The notes beneath the pieces were generated by a model. That model did not search any database and had not been told where the DNA came from. It saw only the letters and a list, made by a program, of their open reading frames with translations. DNA of 64,000 nucleotides from Streptomyces sp. NBC_01255 (lineage in GTDB: Bacteria > Actinomycetota > Actinomycetes > Streptomycetales > Streptomycetaceae): contig NZ_CP108474.1 of the NCBI RefSeq assembly GCF_036226445.1, positions 4,588,001-4,652,000 on the forward strand, given 5' to 3'. Shown here one piece after another: positions 27,855-37,492 of this stretch (its first letter is position 1; every line of letters starts with the position of its first letter). The position numbers and the translations under genes are program-made.

Positions 27855-27899
27855 TGATCTGCGGGGGCTCCGGTGCTGGTACCGTCCCCGCAGGTCAGG
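27855..27899 (+). terminator. Possible hairpin between kynU and the hydrolase gene
   Basis: CTGATCTGCGGGG and CCCCGCAGGTCAG pair over 13 bases with one mismatch around a 19-base loop. It may partly end transcription or attenuate read-through. Confidence 0.4.
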
Positions 27900-27934
27900 C
27901 CAATTCGGCCGCGTCACCGAGAGGTTGGAACAGC

Positions 27935-28804
27935 ATGCCGGACCCCGCCGCGCGCGATGCCGCCGAAGAAGCGTCGGCCTTCTCGCACCCGGCCGTCGCC
28001 CCGGACGCCTCCGCCGCGTACGGCGACCACCCGGACCAGGTGGTCGACTTCTACGCCCCGCGCGACGGCCGCACCCGGGCCCCGCTCGTCGTCGCCCTGC
28101 ACGGCGGCGCGTGGCGGGCGCCGTACGACCGGCAGCATCTGACCCCGTTCGTGGACTTCCTGGCCCGCCGCGGCTTCGCCGTCGCCAGCGTCGAGTACCG
28201 GCGCGGCAGCGACATCCCCCGCCAGGGCGGTACGGCCCCGGTCGCCGGGCGCTGGCCGGAGACCTTCGACGACGTGGCCGCCGCGCTCGACGCCGTACCG
28301 GCGCTGGCCGCCGCACACCTGCCGCAGGCGGACACCGCCCGGATCGTCCTCACCGGCCACTCCGCCGGCGGGCACCTCGCCCTCTGGGCCGCGGCCCGCC
28401 ATGTCCTGCCCGCCGGCTCCCCCTGGCGGCTGCCCGCCCCGCCCGCGCTGCGCGGGGTCGTCGCCCTCGCCCCGATCGCCCACTTCGAGCGGGCGGTGGA
28501 GCTCGGCGTGTGCGGCGGCGCGGTCACCGAACTCCTCGGCGGCGAGGCGGAGTACGCGCACCGGGCGGCCTTCGCGGACCCGGCCGTCCTCCTCCCGACG
28601 GGCATCGCGACCACGATCGTCCAGGGCCGCGAGGACGTCGTCGTCCCGCACACGGTCGCCGAGGCGTACGCGGAGGCGGCGGCGAAGGCCGGCGAGGAGG
28701 TCGGCTTCACGCTTCTCGAAGGCGTCGGCCACTTCCCGCTGATCGACCCGGCGGCGGACGCGTGCGCGGTGGTCTCTGAGGAGATCGCCCAGCTGGCCTG
28801 GTGA
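27935..28804 (+). CDS. Alpha/beta hydrolase, probable kynurenine formamidase
   Basis: The 289-residue protein has VVALHGGAWRAPYDR (HGG oxyanion hole), VASVEYRRGSDIP, the nucleophile elbow GHSAGGHLALW, an Asp loop (GREDVVVPHT) and the catalytic-His region GVGHFPLID. The HGG motif and GxSxG elbow match the KynB-like arylformamidase/esterase branch. Position right after tryptophan dioxygenase and kynureninase makes N-formylkynurenine the likely substrate. The assignment rests on context; a general carboxylesterase is possible. Confidence 0.82.
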   Translation: MPDPAARDAAEEASAFSHPAVAPDASAAYGDHPDQVVDFYAPRDGRTRAPLVVALHGGAWRAPYDRQHLTPFVDFLARRGFAVASVEYRRGSDIPRQGGTAPVAGRWPETFDDVAAALDAVPALAAAHLPQADTARIVLTGHSAGGHLALWAAARHVLPAGSPWRLPAPPALRGVVALAPIAHFERAVELGVCGGAVTELLGGEAEYAHRAAFADPAVLLPTGIATTIVQGREDVVVPHTVAEAYAEAAAKAGEEVGFTLLEGVGHFPLIDPAADACAVVSEEIAQLAW

Positions 28805-28889
28805 CGGACACGTAGTCCTCAGGGGGGACGGCGGAGGATCCGCATCGAGCGGGACGACCGGGTCCCCCGCCGCCCGTACCGTGGAGCGC

Positions 28890-30227
28890 GTGACCGAGAC
28901 ACGGACCTCCGAGACGAGCCGCAGCCCCGAGCTCCACCTGGTGCAGGTGGCCATCGGCGGGCTGCGCCAAGAGCTCTTCCATGACGCCTTCGCCTACCGA
29001 CCGCTGCCGCGCATGGACGTGAACAGCGGGCCGACCCGCTTCCTGCCGGAGCGGATACGCATCTTCGCGGGGTTGCTCCCGCACGCATTCGTCGCGTTCT
29101 GCGCCGTGATCGTCTTCGCTCTGGGATACGACCGGATCTACTACGCCTTCGGCGTGTCGGCGCTCGTGATCACCTGCCTGCCGGCCGCGATCGTGCTGCT
29201 CACCCTGGTCCGGCCGATCCTCGCCTTCTGGGCTTCGCTCGGTGCGGCCCCCTTCGTCGGGTACGTCGGCGGTTTCGACGGCGGCTGGCCCTGGACGGGG
29301 GCATGCCTCGTCGGCCATGTGGTGGTCCTCGGCGTGGTCGCCGCCCGCACCCGGCCCCGTACCGCTGTGTGGATGTGGCTCGTGACGGCCGCCTACTGCC
29401 TTTTCGCCGAGATGTTCCTCGGCATGGGCCGCAGCTCCGTCTCGGTCCCGCTGCTCTTCGTCTCGGCCCTCGTCCTGCTCACCGTCTCCATGATCCAGGT
29501 CCGCCGCCAGGCCGACCGCGAGGTCACCGCCCAGCAGACCGTCACCGCCCAGGAGATCTCCAAGCGGACCGTCCTCGAAGAGCGCACCACCATCGCCCGT
29601 GAGCTCCACGACGTCGTCGCCCACCACATGTCGGTGGTCGCCATCCAGGCGGAGGCCGCGCCCTACCGGGTCGATAACCCGCCGCCGGAGCTGGAGCAGG
29701 CCTTCCTCACCATCCGCGAGAACGCCGTCGCCGCGCTGACCGAGCTGCGCCGCATCCTCGGGGTCGTCCGCGCCGAGGACTACGAGGCCCCCGACGCCCC
29801 GCAGCCGACCCTCGGCGACCTCGACGCACTCGTCCGCAACGTCACCGAGGCCGGGCTCGACGTCGAGAAGACGGTGACCGGCGCGGTGCGCGAGCTGCCG
29901 CAGGGCGTGGAGCTCTCCGCGTACCGGATCGTCCAGGAGGCCCTGTCGAACGTCCTGCGCCACGCGCCCGGCGCGGCGGCGAAGGTCGAGGTCAGCTATG
30001 TCCTCGGGGGGCTCGGGCTGCGCGTCGCCAACGGGCCCGCGCGCGGTCTCGTGAAGCCCTCGCCCGGAGCCGGGCACGGCATCACCGGCATGCGGGAGCG
30101 GGTGACCATGCTGGGCGGCGAGATGACCGCCGAGGTCACGGCCGACGGCGGCTACGAGGTGGCGGCCTTCATCCCCGTGAGCCGTGAAGAGACCCGTGAC
30201 GAGACCCGTGAGGAGGCCGGGGAATGA
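28890..30227 (+). CDS. Two-component sensor histidine kinase (NarL-partner type)
   Basis: The ~445-residue protein has about five or six membrane helices (residues ~50-205), then a HisKA_3 dimerisation domain with ERTTIARELHDVVAHHMS (phospho-His) and a HATPase domain (IVQEALSNVLRHAPG, then GHGITGMRERV). It has no large extracellular loop, so it may sense within the membrane. GTG 28890 is the favoured start (28881 also possible; both have weak ribosome sites). The response regulator overlaps it by four bases (ATGA). Confidence 0.94.
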   Translation: MTETRTSETSRSPELHLVQVAIGGLRQELFHDAFAYRPLPRMDVNSGPTRFLPERIRIFAGLLPHAFVAFCAVIVFALGYDRIYYAFGVSALVITCLPAAIVLLTLVRPILAFWASLGAAPFVGYVGGFDGGWPWTGACLVGHVVVLGVVAARTRPRTAVWMWLVTAAYCLFAEMFLGMGRSSVSVPLLFVSALVLLTVSMIQVRRQADREVTAQQTVTAQEISKRTVLEERTTIARELHDVVAHHMSVVAIQAEAAPYRVDNPPPELEQAFLTIRENAVAALTELRRILGVVRAEDYEAPDAPQPTLGDLDALVRNVTEAGLDVEKTVTGAVRELPQGVELSAYRIVQEALSNVLRHAPGAAAKVEVSYVLGGLGLRVANGPARGLVKPSPGAGHGITGMRERVTMLGGEMTAEVTADGGYEVAAFIPVSREETRDETREEAGE

Positions 30228-30889
30228 GCATCAAGGTGCTGATCGTCGACGACCAGATGATGGTCCGCGAGGGCTTCTCCGTCCTGCTCGGCGCGATGCC
30301 CGACATCGAGGTCGTCGGCGAGGCCGTCAACGGCCGGGAGGCGATCTCCCAGGTCGCCGCCCTCCGCCCGGACGTCGTCCTCATGGACATCCGGATGCCC
30401 GAGCTGAACGGCATCGACGCCACGCGGGAGATCGTCGCCGCCGACGAGGACGCGAAGGTCCTCGTCCTGACCACCTTCGACCTCGACGAGTACGTGTACC
30501 AGGCGCTGCGCGCCGGGGCCTCCGGCTTCCTCCTCAAGGACGCCTCGGCCCGGCAGCTCGCGGAGGGCGTGCGGGTCGTCGCGGCCGGCGAGGCGCTGCT
30601 CGCGCCGACCGTCACGAAGCGGCTGATCACCGAGTTCGCCAAGGCACCCGGCAGCTCCCCGCGCCCGCCGGCGATGGCGCAGATCGGGGAGCTGACGGAG
30701 CGGGAGACGGAGGTGCTCGTGCTCATCGCGCAGGGCCTGTCGAACGTCGAGATCGCCGAGCACCTCGTCGTCGCCGAGTCCACGATCAAGACGCACGTGA
30801 GCCGCATCCTGGTGAAGCTGGGGCTGCGCGACCGGACGCAGGCGGCGGTCTTCGCGTACGAGGCGGGTCTGGTGCGTGTCGGCGGCTGA
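30224..30889 (+). CDS. Response regulator, NarL/LuxR family
   Basis: The 221-residue protein begins with VLIVDDQMMVREGF (acidic pocket), has the phospho-acceptor Asp in VVLMDIRMPELNG and the switch Lys in GFLLKDAS. It ends in a LuxR HTH (LTERETEVLVLIAQGLSNVEIA, then STIKTHVSRILVKLGLRDR). It is activated by the kinase encoded immediately upstream. No target genes can be assigned from the sequence. Confidence 0.95.
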   Translation: MSIKVLIVDDQMMVREGFSVLLGAMPDIEVVGEAVNGREAISQVAALRPDVVLMDIRMPELNGIDATREIVAADEDAKVLVLTTFDLDEYVYQALRAGASGFLLKDASARQLAEGVRVVAAGEALLAPTVTKRLITEFAKAPGSSPRPPAMAQIGELTERETEVLVLIAQGLSNVEIAEHLVVAESTIKTHVSRILVKLGLRDRTQAAVFAYEAGLVRVGG

Positions 30890-30916
30890 CGGCCCGTTCG
30901 GAGGTAGCGTCCGGTC

Positions 30917-32128
30917 ATGAACGCCATGGACGCTGTTGATGTCGACGCCGTGTACGACCCCTGGTCCCCCGGGTTCGTCGCCGATCCGTACCCCGCCTAC
31001 GCCCGGCTGCGCGCCGCCGGTCGCGCGCACTGGCACGGTCCCACCCGGCAGTGGCTGATCCCGCACTACGAGGACGTGTCGGCGCTCCTCCGAGACCGGC
31101 GGCTCGGCCGGACGTACACGCACCGGTTCACCCACGAGGAGTTCGGGCGGGAGGCGCCGGCCGCCGCGTACGAGCCCTTCCACACGCTCAACGACCACGG
31201 GCTGCTCGACCTGGAGGCGGCCGACCACGGCCGGATCCGGCGGCTCGTGTCGAAGGCGTTCACGCCGAGGACGGTGGAGAACCTGGCGCCGACGGTACGG
31301 CGGCTCGCCGCCGGGCTCGTCGGCGACCTGGTCGCGCAGGGCGGCGGCGATCTGCTCGCCTCGGTCGCCGAACCCCTCCCCGTCGCGGTGATCGCCGAGA
31401 TGCTGGGCGTCCCGGAGGACGACGAGGAGCGGGGGCGGCTGCGGCCTTGGTCGGCGGCGATCTGCGGGATGTTCGAGCTGAACCCCTCGGAGGAGACGGC
31501 CCGGCGGGCGGTGACGGCCTCGATCGAGTTCTCGGACTACCTGCGGGAGCTGATCGCGCGGCGCCGGAAGAGCCCCGGGGACGACCTGATCTCGGGCCTC
31601 GTCGCGGTGGAGGGGCTGACGGAGCAGGAGATGATCTCCACCTGCGTCCTGCTCCTGAACGCGGGCCACGAGGCCACCGTGAACACCACGGTCAACGGCT
31701 GGTGGACGCTCTTCCGCAAGGGTGTCCGTCCGGATCCCGAAAAGTTGTCCACAGCTGTGGAGGAACTTCTGCGGTACGACACCCCGCTCCAGATGTTCGA
31801 GCGCTGGGTCCTCGACGACATCGAGGTCGGCGGCCAGGTCATCCCGCGCGGCTCCGAGGTCGCCCTCCTCTTCGGCTCCGCCAACCGCGACCCGGCCCGC
31901 TTCGGCCCGACGGCCGACGAGCTCGACCTCACCCGCGCCGACAACCCCCACATCACCTTCGGCGCGGGCATCCACTACTGCCTCGGCGCCCCGCTCGCCC
32001 GCCTCGAACTGGAGGCGGTCTTCGGCGAATTGCTGCGCCAGGCGCCGGGCCTGCGGCTCGCGGCGGAGCCCGTGTGGAAGCCGGGGTACGTGATCCGGGG
32101 CTTCGAGGAGCTGCTCGTGGAGGTGTGA
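30917..32128 (+). CDS. Cytochrome P450
   Basis: The 403-residue protein has AGHEATVNT (I-helix, acid-alcohol pair region), EELLRYDTPLQMFER (EXXR region) and the haem loop FGAGIHYCLGAPLARLE with the ligand Cys. It is a soluble class I bacterial P450 that needs ferredoxin. No ferredoxin gene is adjacent. The substrate is unknown. ATG 30917 lies 27 bp after the response regulator, so the two may be co-transcribed. Confidence 0.95.
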   Translation: MNAMDAVDVDAVYDPWSPGFVADPYPAYARLRAAGRAHWHGPTRQWLIPHYEDVSALLRDRRLGRTYTHRFTHEEFGREAPAAAYEPFHTLNDHGLLDLEAADHGRIRRLVSKAFTPRTVENLAPTVRRLAAGLVGDLVAQGGGDLLASVAEPLPVAVIAEMLGVPEDDEERGRLRPWSAAICGMFELNPSEETARRAVTASIEFSDYLRELIARRRKSPGDDLISGLVAVEGLTEQEMISTCVLLLNAGHEATVNTTVNGWWTLFRKGVRPDPEKLSTAVEELLRYDTPLQMFERWVLDDIEVGGQVIPRGSEVALLFGSANRDPARFGPTADELDLTRADNPHITFGAGIHYCLGAPLARLELEAVFGELLRQAPGLRLAAEPVWKPGYVIRGFEELLVEV

Positions 32129-32159
32129 GGCCTGCCGCCGTACGGGGCGGGGCCCGCCG

Positions 32160-33731
32160 TCAGTTCGTCTCCACGTCCCGGCGGCGCAGCCCCGCCAGGC
32201 CCATCGTGACCAGGGCCGCTGCCAGGGCGGTCAGGGTCAGGGCCGGGAGCCAGGCCGGGTCCTGCCCGGGGAGCTTCGGCAGGTGGCCGAAGGGGGAGAG
32301 GTCCAGGACCGCCTGCGGCAGGTCCAGCGCCGGGCCGATCCAGCCGAGGGCCAGGCAGACCCCGGCCGCGCCCCACGCGGCGGGCGCGGCCTTCGGGACG
32401 GCGCCCCAGAGGAGGACGGCGAGCCCGGCGAGGGTCCACACCGCCGGGAGCTGGACGAGCGAGGCGCCCAGGACCGGACCGAGGTCCCGCCCGTAGGAGA
32501 GGGCGAGGCCGAGGCCGGCGAGGACCAGGATCAGGGCCGAGCCGCCGAAGGCGATCACCAGGTGGCTGGCGGCCCAGCGGATCCGGCCGACCGCGTTCGC
32601 GAGGAGCGGTTCGGCGCGGCCGGAGGTCTCCTCGCCGTGCGCCCGCAGCACCGACCCGACGGCGAAGAGCGCGGCGATCATCCCGAAGAGGGAGACCATG
32701 GTGGCGAGGAAGGCGTTCGTCAGCCCGCTCTGCCCGCCCATCCGCTCGAAGATCTCGCGGGCCTGCGCGTTGTCGCCGACGATGTCGGCCGCGCCCTCGA
32801 CCATCCCGCCGAAGACGAGCCCGCCGAGCAGGAAGCCGAGCGACCAGCCGAGGAGCGAGCCGCGCTGGAGCCGCCACGCGAGCGCCCCGGCCGAGGCCAG
32901 CCGTCCCTCCGCCGGGCCCGGCCGGGTCGCGAGGAAGCTCGCGCCGACGTCCCTGCGGCCGGTCAGCGCGTACGCCACCGCCGTCTGGACCAGGACGGCC
33001 GCGCCGATCAGGAGCAGCACCCACCAGCGTTCGCCGGCGAAGGCGCGGACGTTCTCGGCCCAGCCGAAGGGGGAGAGCCAGGTCAGGACGGAGTCCCCGG
33101 AGGCCGTACCGGCGTCGCCGGCCGCCCGCAGGACGAAGGCGAGACCGAGGACGGCCGCCGCCAGGCCCCTGGCGAGGCGGGCGCTCTCGGTGAGCTGCGC
33201 GGTGAGGGCGGCCAGGGTCGCGAAGACCATGCCGGTGCCGCCGACGGCGAGGCCGAGGGCGAGCGCCCCGGCCGCGCCCTGTCCGGCGAGCCCCGCCGTG
33301 ACGATGAGGGCGACGGCGCCGTTGAGGGCGAGCGCGGCGAGGAGGGCGGCGGTGAGCGGGGCGCGGCGGCCGACCGCTCCGGCGGAGAGCATCTCCTGGC
33401 GGCCCGTCTCCTCCTCGTCGCGGGTGTGGCGGACGACGACCATCAGGCTTGCCACGGCGGCGAGGACGGCGGCGAACATGCCGAAGCGCCAGGCGACGAG
33501 CCCGCCGAGGGAGTCGCTGAAGACCGGCCCGTAGAACGAGCGCATCGAGCTGTTGGCGGTCATGGAGGCGGCGACCTCGGCGCGCTCGGCGGCCGTGCCG
33601 TACAGCCCCTCCATCGAGCCGGCGCCACTGGCGACGATGCCGCCGGTCACGACGGCCCAGAGCGGGATCATGAGCCGGTCGCGGCGCAGGGCGAGCCGGG
33701 TGAGGGTCCCGGTGCCGGTCACGCTGGTCAT
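32160..33731 (-). CDS. ABC exporter permease with ~12 membrane helices
   Basis: The 523-residue protein consists of two related halves with about six helices each (for example [15 protein letters not shown] and [19 protein letters not shown]). [13 protein letters not shown] and [19 protein letters not shown] are the duplicated cytosolic signature of TipA/ABC-2-like antibiotic permeases of actinobacteria. ATG 33731 overlaps the ATPase stop (ATGA). Probably exports a drug or lipid. Regulated by the divergent GbsR-like gene through the operator at 34648. Confidence 0.93.
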   Translation of the reverse strand: MTSVTGTGTLTRLALRRDRLMIPLWAVVTGGIVASGAGSMEGLYGTAAERAEVAASMTANSSMRSFYGPVFSDSLGGLVAWRFGMFAAVLAAVASLMVVVRHTRDEEETGRQEMLSAGAVGRRAPLTAALLAALALNGAVALIVTAGLAGQGAAGALALGLAVGGTGMVFATLAALTAQLTESARLARGLAAAVLGLAFVLRAAGDAGTASGDSVLTWLSPFGWAENVRAFAGERWWVLLLIGAAVLVQTAVAYALTGRRDVGASFLATRPGPAEGRLASAGALAWRLQRGSLLGWSLGFLLGGLVFGGMVEGAADIVGDNAQAREIFERMGGQSGLTNAFLATMVSLFGMIAALFAVGSVLRAHGEETSGRAEPLLANAVGRIRWAASHLVIAFGGSALILVLAGLGLALSYGRDLGPVLGASLVQLPAVWTLAGLAVLLWGAVPKAAPAAWGAAGVCLALGWIGPALDLPQAVLDLSPFGHLPKLPGQDPAWLPALTLTALAAALVTMGLAGLRRRDVETN

Positions 33732-34627
33732 CGCAGGGCCCCCTCTTCCGCGTAGTGGCGGAGGAAGAGCTCCTCCAGCGTGGGCGGGGTGCTGGTCAGG
33801 CTCCGGACTCCCGACCCGGTCAGGGACCGCAGGACGGCGTCGAGCTTGTCGGTGTCGACCTGGAGCTTCACCCGGTGTCCCGTCACGGCCAGGTCGTGGA
33901 CGCCGGGGAGGTGGGCGAGCCCGTTGGGCGGGGAGGCGAGGTCGGCCGTGACACTCGTACGGGTCAGGTGGCGCAGCTCCGCGAGCGAGCCGGACTCGAC
34001 GATCCGGCCCTTGCGGACGATGCTGACCCGGTCGCAGAGGGTCTCCACCTCGCTGAGGATGTGCGAGGAGAGGAGCACCGTCCGGCCGCGCTCCCGCGCC
34101 TCGGTGACGCAGCTCTGGAAGACCTCCTCCATCAGCGGGTCGAGGCCGCTGGTCGGTTCGTCGAGGACGAGCAGGTCGACGTCGGAGGCGAAGGCGGCGA
34201 CGAGGGCGACCTTCTGGCGGTTGCCCTTGGAGTAGGTGCGGCCCTTCTTGGTGGGGTCGAGCTCGAAGCGCTCGATCAGGTCGGCGCGCCGGGACCGGTC
34301 GAGGCCGCCGCCGCGCAGCCGCCCGAACAGGTCGATGACCTCGCCGCCGGAGAGGTTGCGCCAGAGCGTCACGTCGCCGGGGACGTACGCGATGCGGCGG
34401 TGCAGCGCGACGGCGTCCTGCCAGGGGTCCCGGCCGAGGACGGCGGCGGCGCCGGAGTCGGGGCGCAGCAGGCCGAGGAGGACGCGGATGGTGGTGGACT
34501 TCCCGGCGCCGTTGGGGCCGAGGAAGCCGTGGACCTCGCCGGCCTCGACGGCGAGGTCGAGACCGTCCAGCGCGTGGGTGCGCCCGAAGGACTTGTGGAG
34601 TCCGGCGACGCTGATTGCCTTCGTCAT
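33728..34627 (-). CDS. ABC transporter ATP-binding protein
   Basis: The 299-residue ATPase has Walker [10 protein letters not shown], the signature [15 protein letters not shown] (the YSKGNRQK variant of LSGGQ typical of this exporter family), Walker [14 protein letters not shown] and H-loop [11 protein letters not shown]. It pairs with the permease gene that overlaps its stop. The C-terminal ~75 residues are a variable domain as in drug-exporter ATPases. ATG 34627 is 20 bp from the dyad operator. Confidence 0.96.
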   Translation of the reverse strand: MTKAISVAGLHKSFGRTHALDGLDLAVEAGEVHGFLGPNGAGKSTTIRVLLGLLRPDSGAAAVLGRDPWQDAVALHRRIAYVPGDVTLWRNLSGGEVIDLFGRLRGGGLDRSRRADLIERFELDPTKKGRTYSKGNRQKVALVAAFASDVDLLVLDEPTSGLDPLMEEVFQSCVTEARERGRTVLLSSHILSEVETLCDRVSIVRKGRIVESGSLAELRHLTRTSVTADLASPPNGLAHLPGVHDLAVTGHRVKLQVDTDKLDAVLRSLTGSGVRSLTSTPPTLEELFLRHYAEEGALR

Positions 34628-34647
34628 GCTTCTGAACGTACGATACT

Positions 34648-34663
34648 TTCACAAACTTGTGAA
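34648..34663. promoter_or_regulatory. Operator for the GbsR/MarR-like regulator
   Basis: TTCACAA-AC-TTGTGAA is a perfect 16-bp palindrome in the 84 bp between the divergent ATPase (34627) and regulator (34712) genes, in a stretch that is much richer in A/T than its flanks. The overlap with both presumed promoters fits autoregulation. Confidence 0.8.
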
Positions 34664-34711
34664 GTTAAGGAAGCGTATAAAGTCGGGGTGGTAAGACGAG
34701 CGAGGGAGACG

Positions 34712-35224
34712 ATGACCGGCATGAGCAGCACCGAAGGCGCCGAAGGGACCGAGGTCGACGACGCGGCGGCCTCCCGCTTCGTCGAGCGCTTCGCCGCCGA
34801 GATGACGGAGGCCGGCATGCAGCGCATGGCGTCCCGGGTCTTCGCGGCGCTCCTCGCCTCCGAGACGGCCTCCATGACCTCGGCCGAGCTCGCCGAACAG
34901 CTCCGGATCAGCCCGGCGGCGGTCTCCGGCGCGATCCGCTACCTCAACCAGGTCAGCATGGTCAGCCGCGAGCGCGACCCGGGCACGCGCCGCGAGCGGT
35001 ACGTCCTCCACAACGAGCTCTGGTACGAGACCTTCACCCGCCGCGACCAGGTCCTGACCCGCTGGGAGAAGGTCCTCCGCGACGGCGTGGAGACGCTCGG
35101 CCCGGACACGGCGGCGGGCCGGCGGACCGCCGAGACGGCCGACTTCTTCGCGTTCCTCCAGACGGAGATGCTGGGGATCATGGACCGCTGGCGGGCCCAC
35201 AAGGAGGGTCAGGCGGGCGGCTGA
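34712..35224 (+). CDS. GbsR/MarR-family transcriptional regulator
   Basis: The 170-residue protein has a winged-helix DNA reader (TSAELAEQLRISPAAVSGAIRYL, then VSRERDPGTRRERYVL as wing) and helices for dimerisation. The set matches GbsR-type MarR proteins that sit next to ABC exporters. ATG 34712 follows GAGGGAG. It probably represses the ABC genes and itself from the dyad at 34648, and is released by the exported compound. Its last 16 bases overlap the convergent gene's end. Confidence 0.9.
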   Translation: MTGMSSTEGAEGTEVDDAAASRFVERFAAEMTEAGMQRMASRVFAALLASETASMTSAELAEQLRISPAAVSGAIRYLNQVSMVSRERDPGTRRERYVLHNELWYETFTRRDQVLTRWEKVLRDGVETLGPDTAAGRRTAETADFFAFLQTEMLGIMDRWRAHKEGQAGG

Positions 35225-35904
35225 GGGGCCTCCACGCCCGGTGCCAGCCACTCCAGCTGCCCCTCGAAGTCGGCACTGCCCGCCTCCCAGAGCGGCTCCG
35301 CGGGCCACAGCGGCCGCCCGTCGACCCAGGGGACGACGACCGGCAGACCGGAGTCCGCCCGGTCGAGCCAGCCGTGCAGCTCCACGGAGCCGGTGGGCGC
35401 GGAGGGCAGCGCGTCGGACGGCCGAAGCATCAACAGGCCGTCGGGCAGGTCGTCCGGCCGCTCGCCGTCCGGGAACAGGAACAGGCTCGGCCGCCCGCCC
35501 GCAGGGCCGTGCAGCAGCACGTACCGCCGGGTGGCGGGCCGGGGAGCGGTCGCGGCCCGGGCGAGGCGGCGGGCGGCGGGGCGGCCGGTGGTCAGCAGCC
35601 GGTAGCCGGAGACCACGAACGTGCCGAGCATCATCATCCCGAAGGTGTACGCAGCGATCTCGGGGCCCCCGTCGAGGTCGGTCGGCGTCAGCACGCCGAG
35701 GAGGACCGCGCAGACGACCCCGGAGATCAGCACCTCACCCAGTCCGGAGCCCTGGCGCAGACTCCGCACCCGCCACCAGGGCACGGCCCGGACGTCCGCC
35801 TCCGGGCGGTGCGCGCGGGCCGGCGCGACGACCTCACGCGCGGCCTCGGCGGCGAGCAGGGCGTACGTCGGGGATGGCGCGGTACCGGCTTCGTCGAGAC
35901 TCAC
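35209..35904 (-). CDS. Hypothetical two-TM membrane protein
   Basis: A 231-residue protein with GTG start. Two hydrophobic helices (residues ~58-73 and ~86-102) separate an N-terminal cytosolic segment (VPWWRVRSL) from a C-terminal domain of ~120 residues rich in Pro, Leu and Asp (YVLLHGPAGG, then LPVVVPWVDGRPLW). I do not recognise the family. It is the last of three same-strand genes starting at 37458 and shares the 'two TM, then cytosolic beta domain' plan with its neighbour. Confidence 0.75.
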   Translation of the reverse strand: MSLDEAGTAPSPTYALLAAEAAREVVAPARAHRPEADVRAVPWWRVRSLRQGSGLGEVLISGVVCAVLLGVLTPTDLDGGPEIAAYTFGMMMLGTFVVSGYRLLTTGRPAARRLARAATAPRPATRRYVLLHGPAGGRPSLFLFPDGERPDDLPDGLLMLRPSDALPSAPTGSVELHGWLDRADSGLPVVVPWVDGRPLWPAEPLWEAGSADFEGQLEWLAPGVEAPQPPA

Positions 35905-35994
35905 GGGCGGAGCGTAGCCCGGAGGCGGGGCCGCGGGGGAGGGGGTCGTGGACGGGAGCGACAGGACGCCGGGACCCCGGCTCGCCGCGCCGCG

Positions 35995-36564
35995 TCAGAC
36001 CGCCGCCTGCGGGCTCCTCGGCACCGGACGGTCCAGCAGGCCCTCCGCCCGCGCCACGATCCGGCGCCGCCCGGCTTGCCCCCGTACCGGCCTCATCCAG
36101 ACCAGCTCCCCGCCCCCGGGAGGCGCGATCACACCGCCCAGTCGAGGGTCCCCGCACCACCACAGCACCCCGTCCGGACCCGGCACTACGGGTCCGAACC
36201 GCTGCCGTACGGACGGCAGCGTCAGCGGCCACAGCTCGCCGGTGCCCGGGGAGGCCAGTACGACGGTCTCCGCGTGCCAGGGACGGGCCACAGGCAGGGC
36301 CGTGTGCGCCGACCACGTCCCGACGCCGAGGACGTGCCGCATCCGCTTCGCGATCGACCGGGCGTTGACGCCGATGCCCAACGTGGGGAGAGCGAACAGC
36401 ACGAGCCAGCCGATCGCGGCGGGCGTCCACGAGCCCGAGAACAGCAGACCGACGCCGACGGCGAGGACGAGCAGCACCGCGCCGATGACCGTCAGCCTGA
36501 CCGCCCTCCGCCGGTACCGCTCCAGCGCGTCGGCCGTCTCCGGCAGATCGAGCGCACGTGCCAC
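35995..36564 (-). CDS. Hypothetical two-TM membrane protein
   Basis: GTG 36564 is chosen because GAGAGGGG precedes it; the frame stays open to 36615. The 189-residue product has an N-terminal helix, two membrane helices (LTVIGAVLLVLAVGVGLLF and IGWLVLFALPTLGIGV), and a ~110-residue C-terminal domain (ETVVLASPGTGELWPLTL, VLWWCGDPRLGG). Family unknown. It resembles the layout of the gene at 35209 and is co-oriented with the degenerate kinase-like gene upstream. Confidence 0.7.
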   Translation of the reverse strand: MARALDLPETADALERYRRRAVRLTVIGAVLLVLAVGVGLLFSGSWTPAAIGWLVLFALPTLGIGVNARSIAKRMRHVLGVGTWSAHTALPVARPWHAETVVLASPGTGELWPLTLPSVRQRFGPVVPGPDGVLWWCGDPRLGGVIAPPGGGELVWMRPVRGQAGRRRIVARAEGLLDRPVPRSPQAAV

Positions 36565-36621
36565 CGCAAGCCCCTCTCGCCCCACGAGCTCCCACCAGCC
36601 ACTCCAGCCCCACACGCGAGG

Positions 36622-37458
36622 CTAGAGCCCGGCGGACTCCCGGGGAAGCATCAGCCCCCACGCTCCCGCCCGGGCCGTCCACGTCCGGCGGCGGACCGGG
36701 CCCGTGACGCGACCGTCCGCGCGGTAGCGGAAGTCCGGGCCCGAGACCGTGAGTGTGCGGGCCAGCGCCTGGTGGTCCGGCGGCCGGTCGTCCGGCGACG
36801 GGTGGGCCGGGTGGACGGTGACCTCCGCCGTGCCGGCGACCGAGCGGACCGAGACGCCCTCCACCGGCGTGTCCACGTCCGCGAGGAGCACCCCGTCCGC
36901 CTCCACCCGCAGCCGGTGCGTGCGGACCGCGAGGGCCGTCGGGGCCGGGCGGACCAGCGTGCGGACCAGGGAGCGGCAGGTGCCCCACACGGACGAGGTC
37001 GGCGCGGCCAGGGTGCGGAGGGCCGGTACGCCGGGGATGCAGAGGTCGCCGAGGACGACCCCGTCGCTGTCGTCGACCAGCAGGTCGAGGCGGCGTACCG
37101 CCCCGTCGAGGACCGCCCGCGCCGCCGCCGGGGTGGAGCGCGGCACGCCGAGCGCGTGCGCCAGTTCCAGGGCGTCCGGCGGGCCGATCGGGACGAGGGA
37201 CAGCGCCCCCTCGGCGAGCTCCCGCTCCCGGTGCAGCAGCGTCACCGTACGGAGCAGCGCGCGGTCGTCGCCGAGCACCACGGGGTGCCGGGAGCCGCGC
37301 CGGGCCAGGGCCCGGGTGAATTCCTCCGGGCTGTCCGGCAGGCAGATCTTCGCTTCCGCGCGCGCCGACAGGACATCCTTCGCGATCCGTACGGACTCGC
37401 CGTCACTTCGGCGGGCGACCGGGTCGACGATGACCAGCAGCTGGTCGTGATCCGACAC
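36622..37458 (-). CDS. Diacylglycerol-kinase-like protein with degenerate active site
   Basis: A 278-residue protein with the YegS/DagK fold layout: N-terminal LLVIVDPVARRSDG (like the LVNPxSG strand) and a C-terminal beta domain (VRTHRLRVEADGVLLADVD). The usual GGDGT loop reads VVLGDDRALLRTVTLLH, and the P-x-GT-N-D-x-A stretch reads VPIGPPDALELAHALGVP. Both hallmark loops are altered, so lipid-kinase activity is doubtful. GTG 37458 is preceded by AGGAAGGA. It diverges from purA. Confidence 0.75.
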   Translation of the reverse strand: MSDHDQLLVIVDPVARRSDGESVRIAKDVLSARAEAKICLPDSPEEFTRALARRGSRHPVVLGDDRALLRTVTLLHRERELAEGALSLVPIGPPDALELAHALGVPRSTPAAARAVLDGAVRRLDLLVDDSDGVVLGDLCIPGVPALRTLAAPTSSVWGTCRSLVRTLVRPAPTALAVRTHRLRVEADGVLLADVDTPVEGVSVRSVAGTAEVTVHPAHPSPDDRPPDHQALARTLTVSGPDFRYRADGRVTGPVRRRTWTARAGAWGLMLPRESAGL

Positions 37459-37492
37459 CTCGGTCCTTCCTCGGGTAGCATCTTTGTGCAAG

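Noticed and set aside
31744..31752. TTGTCCACA, identical to the Streptomyces DnaA-box consensus
   Set aside because: Only one copy was seen, inside the P450 coding region, without the box cluster of an origin.
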